Of a stretch of DNA of 64,000 nt, positions 49,417-61,410 are shown piece by piece (positions within the stretch are counted from its first letter, which is position 1; every line of letters begins with the position of its first letter). A program made the translations under genes and the position numbers. The DNA comes from Hydractinia symbiolongicarpus (taxonomy: Eukaryota > Cnidaria > Hydrozoa > Anthoathecata > Hydractiniidae). The stretch lies in contig NC_079877.1 of assembly GCF_029227915.1 (NCBI RefSeq), forward strand, positions 19,185,851 through 19,249,850, given 5' to 3'. Below the pieces are notes generated by a model. The model saw nothing but the letters and a program-made list of their open reading frames with translations. It did no database searches and had not been told where the DNA came from.

Positions 49417-51229
49417 CATGGAAAACGACTTGGGACGTTGTAGATCATTAAGACTGCAAGGACTAAACCCATGGCAACTGTGCGGACCCGTGGAACCACG
49501 TATTTTAAGTGTAGGGCCTTAATTATGTCGTAAAAGACCATATTACGGCTTTTAGAAGGCCATGCACTTAGTGGACGATGATAAAAGGCCATGGCGCCAA
49601 GGAAAACGACTTGGCATGATGCAGTCTATTGAGAATGAAAGGACTAGACCAATGGCAAGCTGCGCGAACACGTGGAACAACGTAATTCACGTGTAAGGCC
49701 TTAATTATGTCGTAAAAGACCATATTACGGCTTTTAGAAGGCCATGCACGTAGTGGACGATGATAAAAGGCCATGGCGCCAAGGAAAACGACTTGGCACG
49801 TTGCAGTCCATTGAGAATGAAAGGACCAGACCAATGATATAATGCGCAGGCCTCTGGAAATACTTGATTTCGTGTAAGGCCTTTATTAGAACGCAAAAGC
49901 CATATTACGGCTTTTAGAAGGCTATGCACGTAGTTGACGGTGATATAAGGGCAAGGCGCCAAGGCAAATGACTTTGGACGATGTAGTCCTTTGAGACTGA
50001 GAGAACTAGACCAATAGCAAGCTGCGCGGACATGTGGAACCACGTAATTCACGTGTAAAGCCTTAATTAGGCCGCACGAAGCCATAATACGGCTCTTAGA
50101 AAGCTTTGCACGTAGTTGATGGTGATACAAGGCCATAACGCCAAGGAAACCGACTGGGGACGTTGTAGTCCATTGAGACTGAAAGGTCTAGACCAATGAT
50201 AACATGAGCAGGCTCGTGGAACTAAGTGATTAACGTGTAAGACCTTTATTAGGCGGCAAGAGGCCATAGTACGGCTTTTAGAAGGCTATGTTCGTAGTTG
50301 ACGTTGATATAAGGCAATGGCGCCATGGAAAACGACTTGGGACGTTTTAGATCGTTATGACTGCAAGGACTAAACCCATGGCAACCTGTGCGGACCCGTG
50401 CAACGACGTATTTTATGTGTAGGCCTTAATTATGTCGTAAAAGACCATATTACTGCTTTTAGAAGGCTGTGCACGTAGTTGACGGTGATATAAGGGCATG
50501 GCGCCAAGAAAAACGACTTGGCACGATGCAGTCCATTGAGAATGAAAGGACTATAGCTATGATACCATGCACAGGCTTGTGGAACCACGTAATTTACGTG
50601 TAAGGCCTTAATTATTCTGCAAAAGGCCATACTACGGCTTGTCAAAGTCTATGCAAGCAGTTACCGGTGGTAAAGGGCATGGCGTCAAAGAAAACGACTT
50701 GGGACGTTGCAGTCCATTGAGACTGCAGGGACTAGACCAATGGCAAGCTGTGCGAACACATGGAACCACGTAATTCACGTGTAAGGCCTTTATTAAGACG
50801 CAAAGACATACTACGGCTTTTAGAAGGCTATGCACGTAGTTAACGGTGATATAAGGGCATGGCGCCAAGGAAAACGACTTAGCACGATGCAGTCCATTGA
50901 GAATGAAAGGACTAGACCAATGATACATTGGCCAGGCTTGTGGAACCACGTAATTTACGTGTAAGGCCTTATTTGGGCTGCAAAAGGCCATACTACGGCT
51001 TGTCGAAGGCTATGCAAGCAGTTGACGGTGATATAAGGGCATGGCGTCAAAGAAAACAACTAAGGACGTTGTAGTCCATTGAGACTGCAAGGACTAGACG
51101 AATGGCACCATGCGCAGACTCGTGGAAATACGTGATTTTCGTGTAAGGCCTTTATTAGGCGGCAAAAAGCCATATTACGGCTTTTAGTAGGCTATGCACG
51201 TAGTTGACGTTGATATAAGGCAATGGCGC
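49417..51229. repeat. 10-monomer higher-order unit, copy 1 (1813 bp)
   Basis: It starts at catggaaaacgacttgggac after a monomer ending cttttagtaggctatgcacg. It runs through the two gtggacgatgata monomers, the gcctctggaaatac monomer, B-like, C-like and D2-like monomers, the ggactatagctatgatacc monomer, and two monomers with gcaaagacatactacggc or tatttgggctgcaaaagg. The next copies start at 51936 and 53751. Two one-base differences (gtgtaggcc near 50420 and ggtggtaaaggg near 50670) account for 1813 against 1815 bp. Confidence 0.85.
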
Positions 51230-51935
51230 CATGGAAAACGACTTGGGACGTTGTAGATCATTAAGACTGCAAAGACTTAACCCATGGCAACTGTGCAGAC
51301 CCGTGGAACCACGTATTTTAAGTTTAGGGCCTTAATTATGTCGTAAAAGACCATATTACGGCTTTTAGAAGGCCATGCACTTAGTGGACGATGATAAAAG
51401 GCCATGGCGCCAAGGAAAACGACTTGGCATGATGCAGTCCATTGAGAATGAAAGGACTAGACCAGTGGCAAGCTGCGCGAACACGTGGAACCACGTAATT
51501 CACGTGTAAGGACTTTATTGAGCCGCAAAAGCCATATCACGGCTTTTAGAAGGCTTTGCACGTAGTTGATGGTGATACAAGGCCATGACGCCAAGGAAAC
51601 CGACTTGGGACGTTGTAGTCCATTGACACTGAAAGGTCTAGACCAATGATACCATGAGAAGTCTCTTGGAACTAAGTGATTAACGTGTAAGGCTTTTATT
51701 AGGCGGCAAGAGGTGTGGTAGACGTAGTTGACGGTGATAAAAGGCCATGGCGTCAAGGAAAACGACTTGGGACGTTGTAGTCCATTGGGACTGCAAGGAC
51801 TAGACCAATGGCAAGTTGCACGAACACGTGGAACAACGTAATTCACGTGTAAGGCCTTTATTAGGCCGCAAAAAGCCATAATACGGCTTTTAGTAGGCTA
51901 TGCACGTAGTTGACGTTGATATAAGGCAATGGCGC
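51230..51935. repeat. Four-monomer interruption of the 10-monomer array
   Basis: After a beginning like the 10-monomer unit (catggaaaac, gactgcaaagacttaaccc), the sequence turns into a different run: an E-like monomer, a C-like one with gagaagtctcttggaac, a shortened one with gcaagaggtgtggtagacg (20 bp net deletion near 51714) and a G monomer. The same shortened monomer occurs near 56,289. The start of this segment also matches 60,328 onward. Confidence 0.82.
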
Positions 51936-53750
51936 CATGGAAAACGACTTGGGACGTTGTAGATCATTAAGACTGCAAGGACTAAACCCATGGCAACTGT
52001 GCGGACCCGTGGAACCACGTATTTTAAGTGTAGGGTCTTAATTATGTCGTAAAAGACCATATTACGGCTTTTAGAAGGCCATGCACTTAGTGGACGATGA
52101 TAAAAGGCCATGGCGCCAGGGAAAACGACTTGGCATGATGCAGTCCATTGAGAATGAAAGGACTAGACCAATGGCAAGCTGCGCGAACACGTGGAACCAC
52201 GTAATTCACGTGTAAGGCCTTAATTATGTCGTAAAAGACCATATTACGGCTTTTAGAAGGCCATGCACGTAGTGGACGATGATAAAAGGCCATGGCGCCA
52301 AGGAAAACGACTTGGCACGTTGCAGTCCATTCAGAATGAAAGGACCAGACCAATGATATAATGCGCAGGCCTCTGGAAATACTTGATTTCGTGTAAGGCC
52401 TTTATTAGAACGCAAAAGCCATATTACGGCTTTTAGAAGGCTATGCACGTAGTTGACGGTGATATAAGGGCAAGGCGCCAAGGCAAATGACTTCGAACGA
52501 TGTAGTCCTTTGAGACTGAGAGAACTAGACCAATAGCAAGCTGCGCGGACATGTGGAACCACGTAATTCACGTGTAAAGCCTTAATTAGGCCGCACAAAG
52601 CCATAATACGGCTCTTAGAAAGCTTTGCACGTAGTTGATGGTGATACAAGGCCATAACGCCAAGGAAACCGACTGGGGACGTTGTAGTCCATTGAGACTG
52701 AAAGGTCTAGACCAATGATACCATGAGCAGTCCCGTGGAACCAAGTGATTAACGTGTAAGGCCTTTATTAGGCGGCAAGAGGCCATAGTACGGCTTTTAG
52801 AAGGCTATGCTCGTAGTTGACGTTGATATAAGGCAATGGCGCCATGGAAAACGACTTGGGACGTTTTAGATCGTTATGACTGCAAGGACTAAACCCATGG
52901 CAACCTGTGCGGACCCGTGCAACGACGTATTTTATGTGTAGGGCCTTAATTATGTCGTAAAAGACCATATTACTGCTTTTAGAAGGCTGTGCACCTAGTT
53001 GACGGTGATATAAGGGCATGGCGCCAAGAAAAACGACTTGGCACGATGCAGTCCATTGAGAATGAAAGGACTATAGCTATGATACCATGCACAGGCTTGT
53101 GGAACCACGTAATTTACGTGTAAGGCCTTAATTATTCTGCAAAAGGCCATACTACGGCTTGTCAAAGTCTATGCAAGCAGTTACCGGTGGTATAAGGGCA
53201 TGGCGTCAAAGAAAACGACTTGGGACGTTGCAGTCCATTGAGACTGCAGGGACTAGACCAATGGCAAGCTGTGCGAACACATGGAACCACGTAATTCACG
53301 TGTAAGGCCTTTATTAAGACGCAAAGACATATTACGGCTTTTAGAAGGCTATGCACGTAGTTAACGGTGATATAAGGGCATGGCGCCAAGGAAAACGACT
53401 TAGCACGATGCAGTCCATTGAGAATGAAAGGACTAGACCAATGATACATTGGCCAGGCTTGTGGAACCACGTAATTTACGTGTAAGGCCTTATTTGGGCT
53501 GCAAAAGGCCATACTACGGCTTGTCGAAGGCTATGCAAGCAGTTGACGGTGATATAAGGGCATGGCGTCAAAGAAAACAACTAAGGACGTTGTAGTCCAT
53601 TGAGACTGCAAGGACTAGACGAATGGCACCATGCGCAGACTCGTGGAAATACGTGATTTTCGTGTAAGGCCTTTATTAGGCGGCAAAAAGCCATATTACG
53701 GCTTTTAGTAGGCTATGCACGTAGTTGACGTTGATATAAGGCAATGGCGC
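51936..53750. repeat. 10-monomer higher-order unit, copy 2 (1815 bp)
   Basis: It matches 49417-51229 (initial offset 2519) and is followed directly by copy 3 at 53751. Differences include gacttcgaacgatg near 52490, catgagcagtcccgtggaac near 52725 (shared with copy 3), and gcacctagttgacgg near 52992. Confidence 0.88.
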
Positions 53751-55000
53751 CATGGAAAACGACTTGGGACGTTGTAGATCATTAAGACTGCAAGGACTAA
53801 ACCCATGGCAACTGTGCGGACCCGTGAAACCACGTATTTTAAGTGTAGGGCCTTAATTATGTCGTAAAAGACCATATTACGGCTTTTAGAAGGCCATGCA
53901 CTTAGTGGACGATGATAAAAGGCCATGGCGCCAGGGAAAACGACTTGGCATGATGCAGTCCATTGAGAATGAAAGGACTAGACCAATGGCAAGCTGCGCG
54001 AACACGTGGAACCACGTAATTCACGTGTAAGGCCTTAATTATGTCGTAAAGGACCATATTACGGCTTTTAGAAGGCCATGCACGTAGTGGACGATGATAA
54101 AAGGCCATGGCGCCAAGGAAAACGACTTGGCACGTTGCAGTCCATTCAGAATGAAAGGACCAGACCAATGATATAATGCGCAAGCCTCTGGAAATACTTG
54201 ATTTCGTGTAAGGCCTTTATTAGAACGCAAAAGCCATATTACGGCTTTTAGAAGGCTATGCACGTAGTTGACGGTGATATAAGGGCAAGGCGCCAGGGCA
54301 AATGACTTCGGACGATGTAGTCCTTTGAGACTGAGAGAACTAGACCAATAGCAAGCTGGGCGGACATGTGGAACCACGTAATTCACGTGTAAAGCCTTAA
54401 TTAGGCCGCACAAAGCCATAATACGGCTCTTAGAAAGCTTTGCACGTAGTTGATGGTGATACAAGGCCATAACGCCAAGGAAACCGACTGGGGACGTTGT
54501 AGTCCATTGAGACTGAAAGGTCTAGACCAATGATACCATGAGCAGTCCCGTGGAACCAAGTGAGTAACGTGTAAGGCCTTTATTAGGCGGCAAGAGGCCA
54601 TAGTACGGCTTTTAGAAGGCTATGCTCGTAGTTGACGTTGATATAAGGCAATGGCGCCATGGAAAACGACTTGGGACGTTTTAGATCGTTATGACTGCAA
54701 GGACTAAACCCATGGCAACCTGTGCGGACCCGTGCAACGACGTATTTTATGTGTAGGGCCTTAATTATGTCGTAAAAGACCATATTACTGCTTTTAGAAG
54801 GCTGTGCACGTAGTTGACGGTGATATAAGGGCATGGCGCCAAGAAAAACGACTTGGCACGATACAGTCCATTGAGAATGAAAGGACTATAGCTATGATAC
54901 CATGCACAGGCTTGTGGAACCACGTTATTTACGTGTAAGGCCTTAATTATTCTGCAAAAGGCCATACTACGGCTTGTCAAAGTCTATGCAAGCAGTTGAC
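53751..55000. repeat. 10-monomer higher-order unit, partial copy 3 (about 7 monomers)
   Basis: It repeats 51936-53185 at +1815 bp, sharing the gcagtcccgtggaacc variant. It stops matching near 55,000, where gcaagcagttgacggtgat replaces gcaagcagttaccggtggt. The tail monomer with ggactatagctatgatacc is then repeated again at about 55,200-55,370. Confidence 0.86.
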
Positions 55001-56829
55001 GGTGATATAAGGGCATGGCGTCAAACAAAACGACTTGGCACGATGCAGTCCATTGAGAATGAAAGGACTGGACCAATGGCAAGCTGCGCGAACACGTGGA
55101 ACCACGTAATTCACGTGTAAGGCTTTTATTAGGCCGCATAAGCCATAATACGGCTTTTAGAAGGCTATGCTCGTAGTTGACGTTGATATAAGGGCATGGC
55201 GCCAAGAAAAACGACTTGGCACGATACAGTCCATTGAGAATGAAAGGACTATAGCTATGATACCATGCACAGGCTTGTGGAACCACGTAATTTACGTGTA
55301 AGGCCTTAATTATTCTGCAAAAGGCCATACTACGGCTTGTCAAAGTCTATGCAAGCAGTTGCCGGTGGTATAAGGGCATGGCGTCAAAGAAAACGACTTG
55401 GCACGATGCAGTCCATTGAGAATGAAAGGACTAGACCAATGGCAAGCTGCGCGAACACGTGGAACCACGTTATTCACGTGTAAGGCTTTTATTAGGCCGC
55501 ATAAGCCATAATACGGCTTTTAGAAGGCTATGCACGTAGTTGACGGTGATATAAGGGCATGGCGCCAAGGAAAATGACTTTGGACGATGTAGTCGATTGA
55601 GAATGAAAGGACTAGACCAATGATGACATGCTCAAGCTTGTGGAACCACGTAATTCACGTGTAAGGCCTACTAGAGCCATGGCAACCTGTGCGGACACGT
55701 GGAACCACGTAATTTAAGTGTAGGGTCTTTATTAGGCCGCAAAAAGCCATATTACGCCTTTTAGAACGCTATGCACGTAGTTGACGGTGATATAAGGGCA
55801 TGGCGCAAAGGCAAATGACTTAGCACGTTGTAGTCCTTTGAGCATGAGAAACTAGTCCAATGGCACCATGCGCAGACTCGTGGAAATACGTTATTTTCGT
55901 GCAAGGCCTTTATTAGGCGGTAAAAAGCCATATTACTGCTTTTAGAAGGCTACGCACGTAGTTGACGGTGATATAAGGCCATGACGGCAAGGAAAACGAC
56001 TTGGCACGTTGTAGTCCATTCAGACTGCAAGGACTACAGCCAAGGCAACCTGTGTGGACACGTGGAACCTCGTAATTTAAGTGTAGGGCCTTTATTAGGC
56101 CGCAAAAAGCCATATTACGACTTTTAGAAGGCTATGCACGTAGTTGACGGTGATATGAGGGCATGGCGCCAAGGCAAATGACTTGGCCGATGTAGTCCTT
56201 TGAGACTGAGAGAACTAGACCAATGATACCATGAGAAGTCTCTTGGAACTAAGTGATTAACGTGTAAGGCTTTTATTAGGCGGCAAGAGGTGTAGTAGAC
56301 GTAGTTGACGGTGATAAAAGGCCATGGCGTCAAGGAAAACGACTTGGGACGTTGTAGTCCATTGGGACTGCAAGGACTAGACCAATAGCAAGCTGCGCGG
56401 ACATGTGGAACCACGTAATTCACGTGTAAAGCCTTAATTAATCCGCACAAAGCCATAATACGGCTCTTAGAAAGCTTTGCACGTAGTTGATGGTGATACA
56501 AGGCCCTAACGCCAAGGAAACCGACTGGGGACGTTGTAGTCCATTGAGACTGAAAGGTCTAGACCAATGATACCATGAGCAGGCTCGTGGAACTAAGTGA
56601 TTAACGTGTAAGGCCTTTATTAGGCGGCAAGAGGCCATAGTACGACTTTTAGAAGGCTATGCACGTAGTTGACGGTGATATAAGGGTATGGCGCCATGGA
56701 AAACGACTTGGGACGTTGTAGATCATTAAGACTGCAAGGACTAAACCCATGGCAACTGTGCGGACCCGTGGAACCACGTATTTTAAGTGTAGGGCCTTAA
56801 TTGTGTCGTAAAAGACCATATTACGGCTT
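55001..56829. repeat. Irregular divergent satellite with a composite monomer
   Basis: This stretch has no clean higher-order order. It holds repeats of the ggactatagctatg monomer, monomers with attaggccgcataagcc, a composite monomer at about 55,560-55,800 with a 59 bp internal duplication, and a shortened monomer near 56,289 (gcaagaggtgtagtagacg). The part from about 55,440 to 56,165 recurs at 60,560-61,290 (offset 5124). Confidence 0.83.
55669..55727. repeat. 59 bp insertion making a composite monomer
   Basis: After cacgtgtaaggcc the sequence continues with tactagagccatggcaacc, which is the middle of a D-like monomer, and reaches the equivalent point again (gtgtagggtc) 59 bp later. The host monomer is therefore about 241 bp long. 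The same junction is at 60793-60851, with gagcgatgg instead of gagccatgg. Confidence 0.87.
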
Positions 56830-57354
56830 TTAGAAGGCCATGCACGTAGTGGACGATGATAAAAGGCCATGGCGCCAAGGAAAACGACTTGGCACGTTGC
56901 AGTCCATTGAGAATGAAAGGACCAGACCAATGATACAATGCGCAGGCCTCTGGAAATACTTGATTTCGTGTAAGGCCTTTATTAGGCGGCAAGAGGCCAT
57001 AGTACGGCTTATAGAAGGCTATGCGCATATTTGACGGTGATAAAAGGCCATGGCGGCAAGGAAAACGAATTGGCACGTTGCAGTCCATTGAGAATGAAAG
57101 GACTAGACCAATGATACCATGCGCAGGCTTGTGGAACCGCGTAATTTACGTGTAAGGCCTTTATTAGGCCGCAAAGCCATATTACCCCTTTTAAAAGGCT
57201 ATGCACGTAGTAGACGGTGATATAAGGGCATGGCGCCAAGGCAAATGACTTTGGACGATGTAGTCCTTTGAGACTGAAAGAACTAGACCAATAGCAAGCT
57301 GCGCGGACATGTGGAACCACGTAATTCCCGTGTAAAGCCTTAATTAGGTCGCAA
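56830..57354. repeat. Copy of 46,467-46,991
   Basis: It matches at an offset of 10363 bp (57 monomers), with shared oddities attaccccttttaaaaggc, gtagtagacggtgatataag and cgtaattcccgtgtaaagcc. Differences include gcgcatatttgacgg near 57025 against gcacatgattgacgg near 46660. Confidence 0.85.
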
Positions 57355-59944
57355 AAAGCCATAATACGGCTTCTACAAAGCTTTGCACGTAGTTGATGGT
57401 GATATAAGGCCAGGACGCCAAGGAAACCGACCTGGAACGTTGTAGTCCATTGAGACTGAATGGTCTAGACCAATGATACCATGAGCAGGCTCGTGGAACT
57501 AAGTGATTAACGTGTAAGGCCTTTATTAGGCGGCAAGAGGCCATAGTACGGTTTTTAGAAGGCTATGTTCGTAGTTGACGTTGATATAAGGCAATGGCGC
57601 CATGGAAAACGACTTGGGACGTTGTAGATCATTAAGACTGCAAAGACTAAACCCATGGCAACCTGTGCGGACCCGTGGAACCACGTATTTTTAAGTGTAG
57701 GGCCTTAATTATGTCGTAAAAGACCATATTACTGCTTTTAGAAGGCTATGCACGTATTTGACGGTGATAAAAAGCCATGGCGGCAAGGAAAATGACTTTG
57801 GACGTTGTATTCCTTTGAGACAGAAAGAACTAGACCAATGGCAAGCTGCGCGAACACGTGGAACAACGTAATTCACGTGTAAGGCCTTAATTATGTCGTA
57901 AAAGACCATATTACGGCTTTTAGAAGGCTATGCACGTGTTTAACGGTGATATAAGAGCATGCTGTCAAGGAAAACGACTTGGGACGTTGTAGTCCATTGA
58001 GACTGCAAGGACTAGACCAATGGCAAGCTGCGCGAAGAGGTGGAACAACGTAATTCACGTGTAAGGCCTTTATTAGGCCGCAAAAGCCATATTACGGCTT
58101 TTAGAAAGCTATGCACGTAGTTGACGGTGATATAAGAGCATGGCGTCAAAAAAAACGACTTGGGACGTTGTAGTCCATTGAGACTGCAAGGACTAGACCA
58201 ATGATACCTTGCCAAGGCTTGTGGAACCACGTATTTTAAGTGTAGGGCCTTAATTATGTCGTAAAAGACCATATTACTGCTTTTAGAAGGCTATGCACGT
58301 ATTTGACGGTGATAAAAAGCCATGGCGGCAAGGTAAATGACTTTGGACGATGTAGTCCTTTGAGACTGAAAGAACTAGACCAATAGCAAGCTGCGCGGAC
58401 ATGTGGAACCACGTAATTCCCGTGTAAAGCCTTAATTAGGTCGCAAAAAGCCATAATACGGCTTCTAGAAAGCTTTGCACGTAGTTAATGGTGATATAAG
58501 GCCAGGACGTCAAGGAAACCGACTTGGAACGTTATAGTCCATTGAGACTGAATGGTCTAGACCAATGATACCATGAGCAGGCTCGTGGAACTAAGTGATT
58601 AACGTGTAAGGCCTTTATTAGGCGGCAAGAGGCCATAGTACGGCTTTTAGAAAGCTATGTTCGTAGTTGACGTTGATATAAGGCAATGGCGCCATGGAAA
58701 ACGACTTGGGACGTTGTAGATCATTAAGACTGCAAGGACTAAACCCATGGCAACCTTTGCGGACCCGTGGAACCACGTATTTTAAGTGTAGGGCCTTAAT
58801 TATGTCGTAAAAGACCATATTACTGCTTTTAGAAGGCTATGCACGTATTTGACGGTGATAAAAAGCCATGGCGGCAAGGAAAATGACTTGGCACGTTGCG
58901 GTCCATTGAGAATGAAAGGACTAGACCAATGATACCATGCACAGGCTTGTGGAACCACGTAATTTACGTGTAAGGCCTCAATTAGTCTGCAAAAGGCCAT
59001 ACTACGGCTTGTCGAAGTCTATGCAAGCAGTTGCCGGTGGTATAAGGGCATGGCGCCAAAGAAAACGACTTGGGACGTTGTAGTCCATTGAGACTGAGAA
59101 AACTAGACCAACAGCACCATGCGCAGACTCGTGGAATTACGTGATTTTCGTGTAAGGCCTTTATTAGGCGGCAAAAAGCCATATTACGGCTTTTAGTAGG
59201 CTATGCACGTAGTTGACGTTGATATAAGGCAATGGCGCCATGGAAAACGACTTGGGACGTTGTAGATCATTAAGACTGCAAGGACTAAACCCATGGCAAC
59301 TGTGCGGACCCGTGGAACCACGTATTTTAAGTGTAGGGCCTTAATTATGTCGTAAAAGACCATATTACGGCTTTTAGAAGGCCATGCACTTAGTGGACGA
59401 TGATAAAAGGCCATGGCGCCAAGGAAAACGACTTGGCATGATGCAGTCTATTGAGAATGAAAGGACTAGACCAATGGCAAGCTGCGCGAACACGTGGAAC
59501 AACGTAATTCACGTTTAAGGCCTTAATTATGTCGTAAAAGACCATATTACGGCTTTTAGAAGGCCATGCACGTAGTGGACGATGATAAAAGGCCATGGCG
59601 CCAAGGAAAACGACTTGGCACGTTGCAGTCCATTGAGAATGAAAGGACTATAGCTATGATACCATGCACAGGCTTGTGGAACCACGTAATTTACGTGTAA
59701 GGCCTTAATTATTCTGCAAAAGGCCATACTACGGCTTGTCAAAGTCTATGCAAGCAGTTGCCGGTGGTATAAGGGCATGGCGTCGAAGAAAACGACTTGG
59801 GACGTTGCAGTCCATTGAGACTGCAGGGACTAGACCAATGGCAAGCTGTGCGAACACATGGAACCACGTAATTCACGTGTAAGGCCTTTATTAAGACGCA
59901 AAGACATATTACGGCTTTTAGAAGGCTATGCACGTAGTTAACGG
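57355..59944. repeat. 2.59 kb duplication, copy 1
   Basis: The sequence from aaagccataatacggcttct onward repeats at 61411 (offset 4056) to the end of the window. I noticed only two differences: gacgtcaagg at about 58,510 against gacgccaagg, and cgacttggg at about 57,976 against cgatttggg. It holds D and C variants, the gtgtttaacggtgatataag monomer, and the first monomers of a shortened 6-monomer version (1089 bp from 59239 to 60327) of the 10-monomer unit. Confidence 0.92.
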
Positions 59945-61410
59945 TGATATAAGGGCATGGCGCCAAGGAAAACGACTTGGCACGATGCAGTCCATTGAGA
60001 ATGAAAGGACTAGACCAATGATACATTGCCCAGGCTTGTGGAACCACGTAATTTACGTGTAAGGCCTTATTTGGGCTGCAAAAGGCCATACTACGGCTTG
60101 TCGAAGGCTATGCAAGCAGTTGACGGTGATATAAGGGCATGGCGTCAAAGAAAACAACTAAGGACGTTGTAGTCCATTAAGACTGCAAGGACTAGACGAA
60201 TGGCACCATGCGCAGACTCGTGGAAATACGTGATTTTCGTGTAAGGCCTTTATTAGGCGGCAAAAAGCCATATTACGGCTTTTAGTAGGCTATGCACGTA
60301 GTTGACGTTGATATAAGGCAATGGCGCCATGGAAAACGACTTGGGACGTTGTAGATCATTAAGACTGCAAAGACTTAACCCATGGCAACTGTGCAGACCC
60401 GTGGAACCACGTATTTTAAGTGTAGGGCCTTAATTATGTCGTAAAAGACCATATTACGGCTTTTAGAAGGCCATGCACTTAGTGGACGATGATAAAAGGC
60501 CATGGCGCCAAGGAAAACGACTTGGCATGATGCAGTCCATTGAGAATGAAAGGACTAGACCAATGGCAAGCTGCGCGAACACGTGGAACCACGTAATTCA
60601 CGTGTAAGGCTTTTATTAGGCCGCATAAGCCATAATACGGCTTTTAGAAGGCTATGCACGTAGTTGACGGTGATATAAGGGCATGGCGCCAAGGAAAATG
60701 ACTTTGGACGATGTAGTCCATTGAGAATGAAAGGACTAGACCAATGATGACATGCTCAAGCTTGTGGAACCACGTAATTCACGTGTAAGGCCTACTAGAG
60801 CGATGGCAACCTGTGCGGACACGTGGAACCACGTAATTTAAGTGTAGGGTCTTTATTAGGCCGCAAAAAGCCATATTACGCCTTTTAAAACGCTATGCAC
60901 GTAGTTGACGGTGATATAAGGGCATGGCGCAAAGGCAAATGACTTAGCACGTTGTAGTCCTTTGAGACTGAGAAACTAGTCCAATGGCACCATGCGCAGA
61001 CTCGTGGAAATACGTTATTTTCGTGCAAGGCCTTTATTAGGCGGTAAAAAGCCATATTACTGCTTTTAGAAGGCTACGCACGTAGTTGACGGTGATATAA
61101 GGCCATGACGGCAAGGAAAACGACTTGGCACGTTGTAGTCCATTCAGACTGCAAGGACTACAGCCATGGCAACCTGTGTGGACACGTGGAACCTCGTAAT
61201 TTAAGTGTAGGGCCTTTATTAGCCCGCAAAAGCCATATTACGTCTTTTAGAAGGCTATGCACGTAGTTGACGGTGATATAAGGGCATGGCGCCAAGGCAA
61301 ATGACTTTGGACGATGTAGTCCTTTGAGACTGAGAGAACTAGACCAATAGCAAGCTGCGCAGACATGTGGAACCACGTAATTCACGTGTAAAGCCTTAAT
61401 TAGGCCGCAC
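59945..61410. repeat. Spacer block between the two 2.59 kb copies
   Basis: It completes the 6-monomer unit ending at 60327, then repeats about 51,230-51,460 (gactgcaaagacttaaccc). It then contains the copy of 55,440-56,165 (offset 5124) with the second composite monomer at 60793-60851. It closes with A-like and B-like monomers. The switch to copy 2 at 61411 lies inside a monomer at gccgcacaaagcc. Confidence 0.85.
60793..60851. repeat. 59 bp insertion, second composite monomer
   Basis: The junction is the same as at 55669-55727 (taaggcc followed by tactagagcgatggcaacc), differing by one base. Its extra 59 bp explains why the 4056 bp offset of the flanking duplication equals 22 monomers plus 59 bp. 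Confidence 0.87.

Noticed and set aside
46477-57034. Three plus-strand frames of 64 codons (46477-46671, 48835-49029, 56840-57034)
   Set aside because: All three are the same pair of satellite monomers (gtggacgatgata followed by gcctctggaaatac) and overlap minus-strand frames. They recur only because the monomers do.
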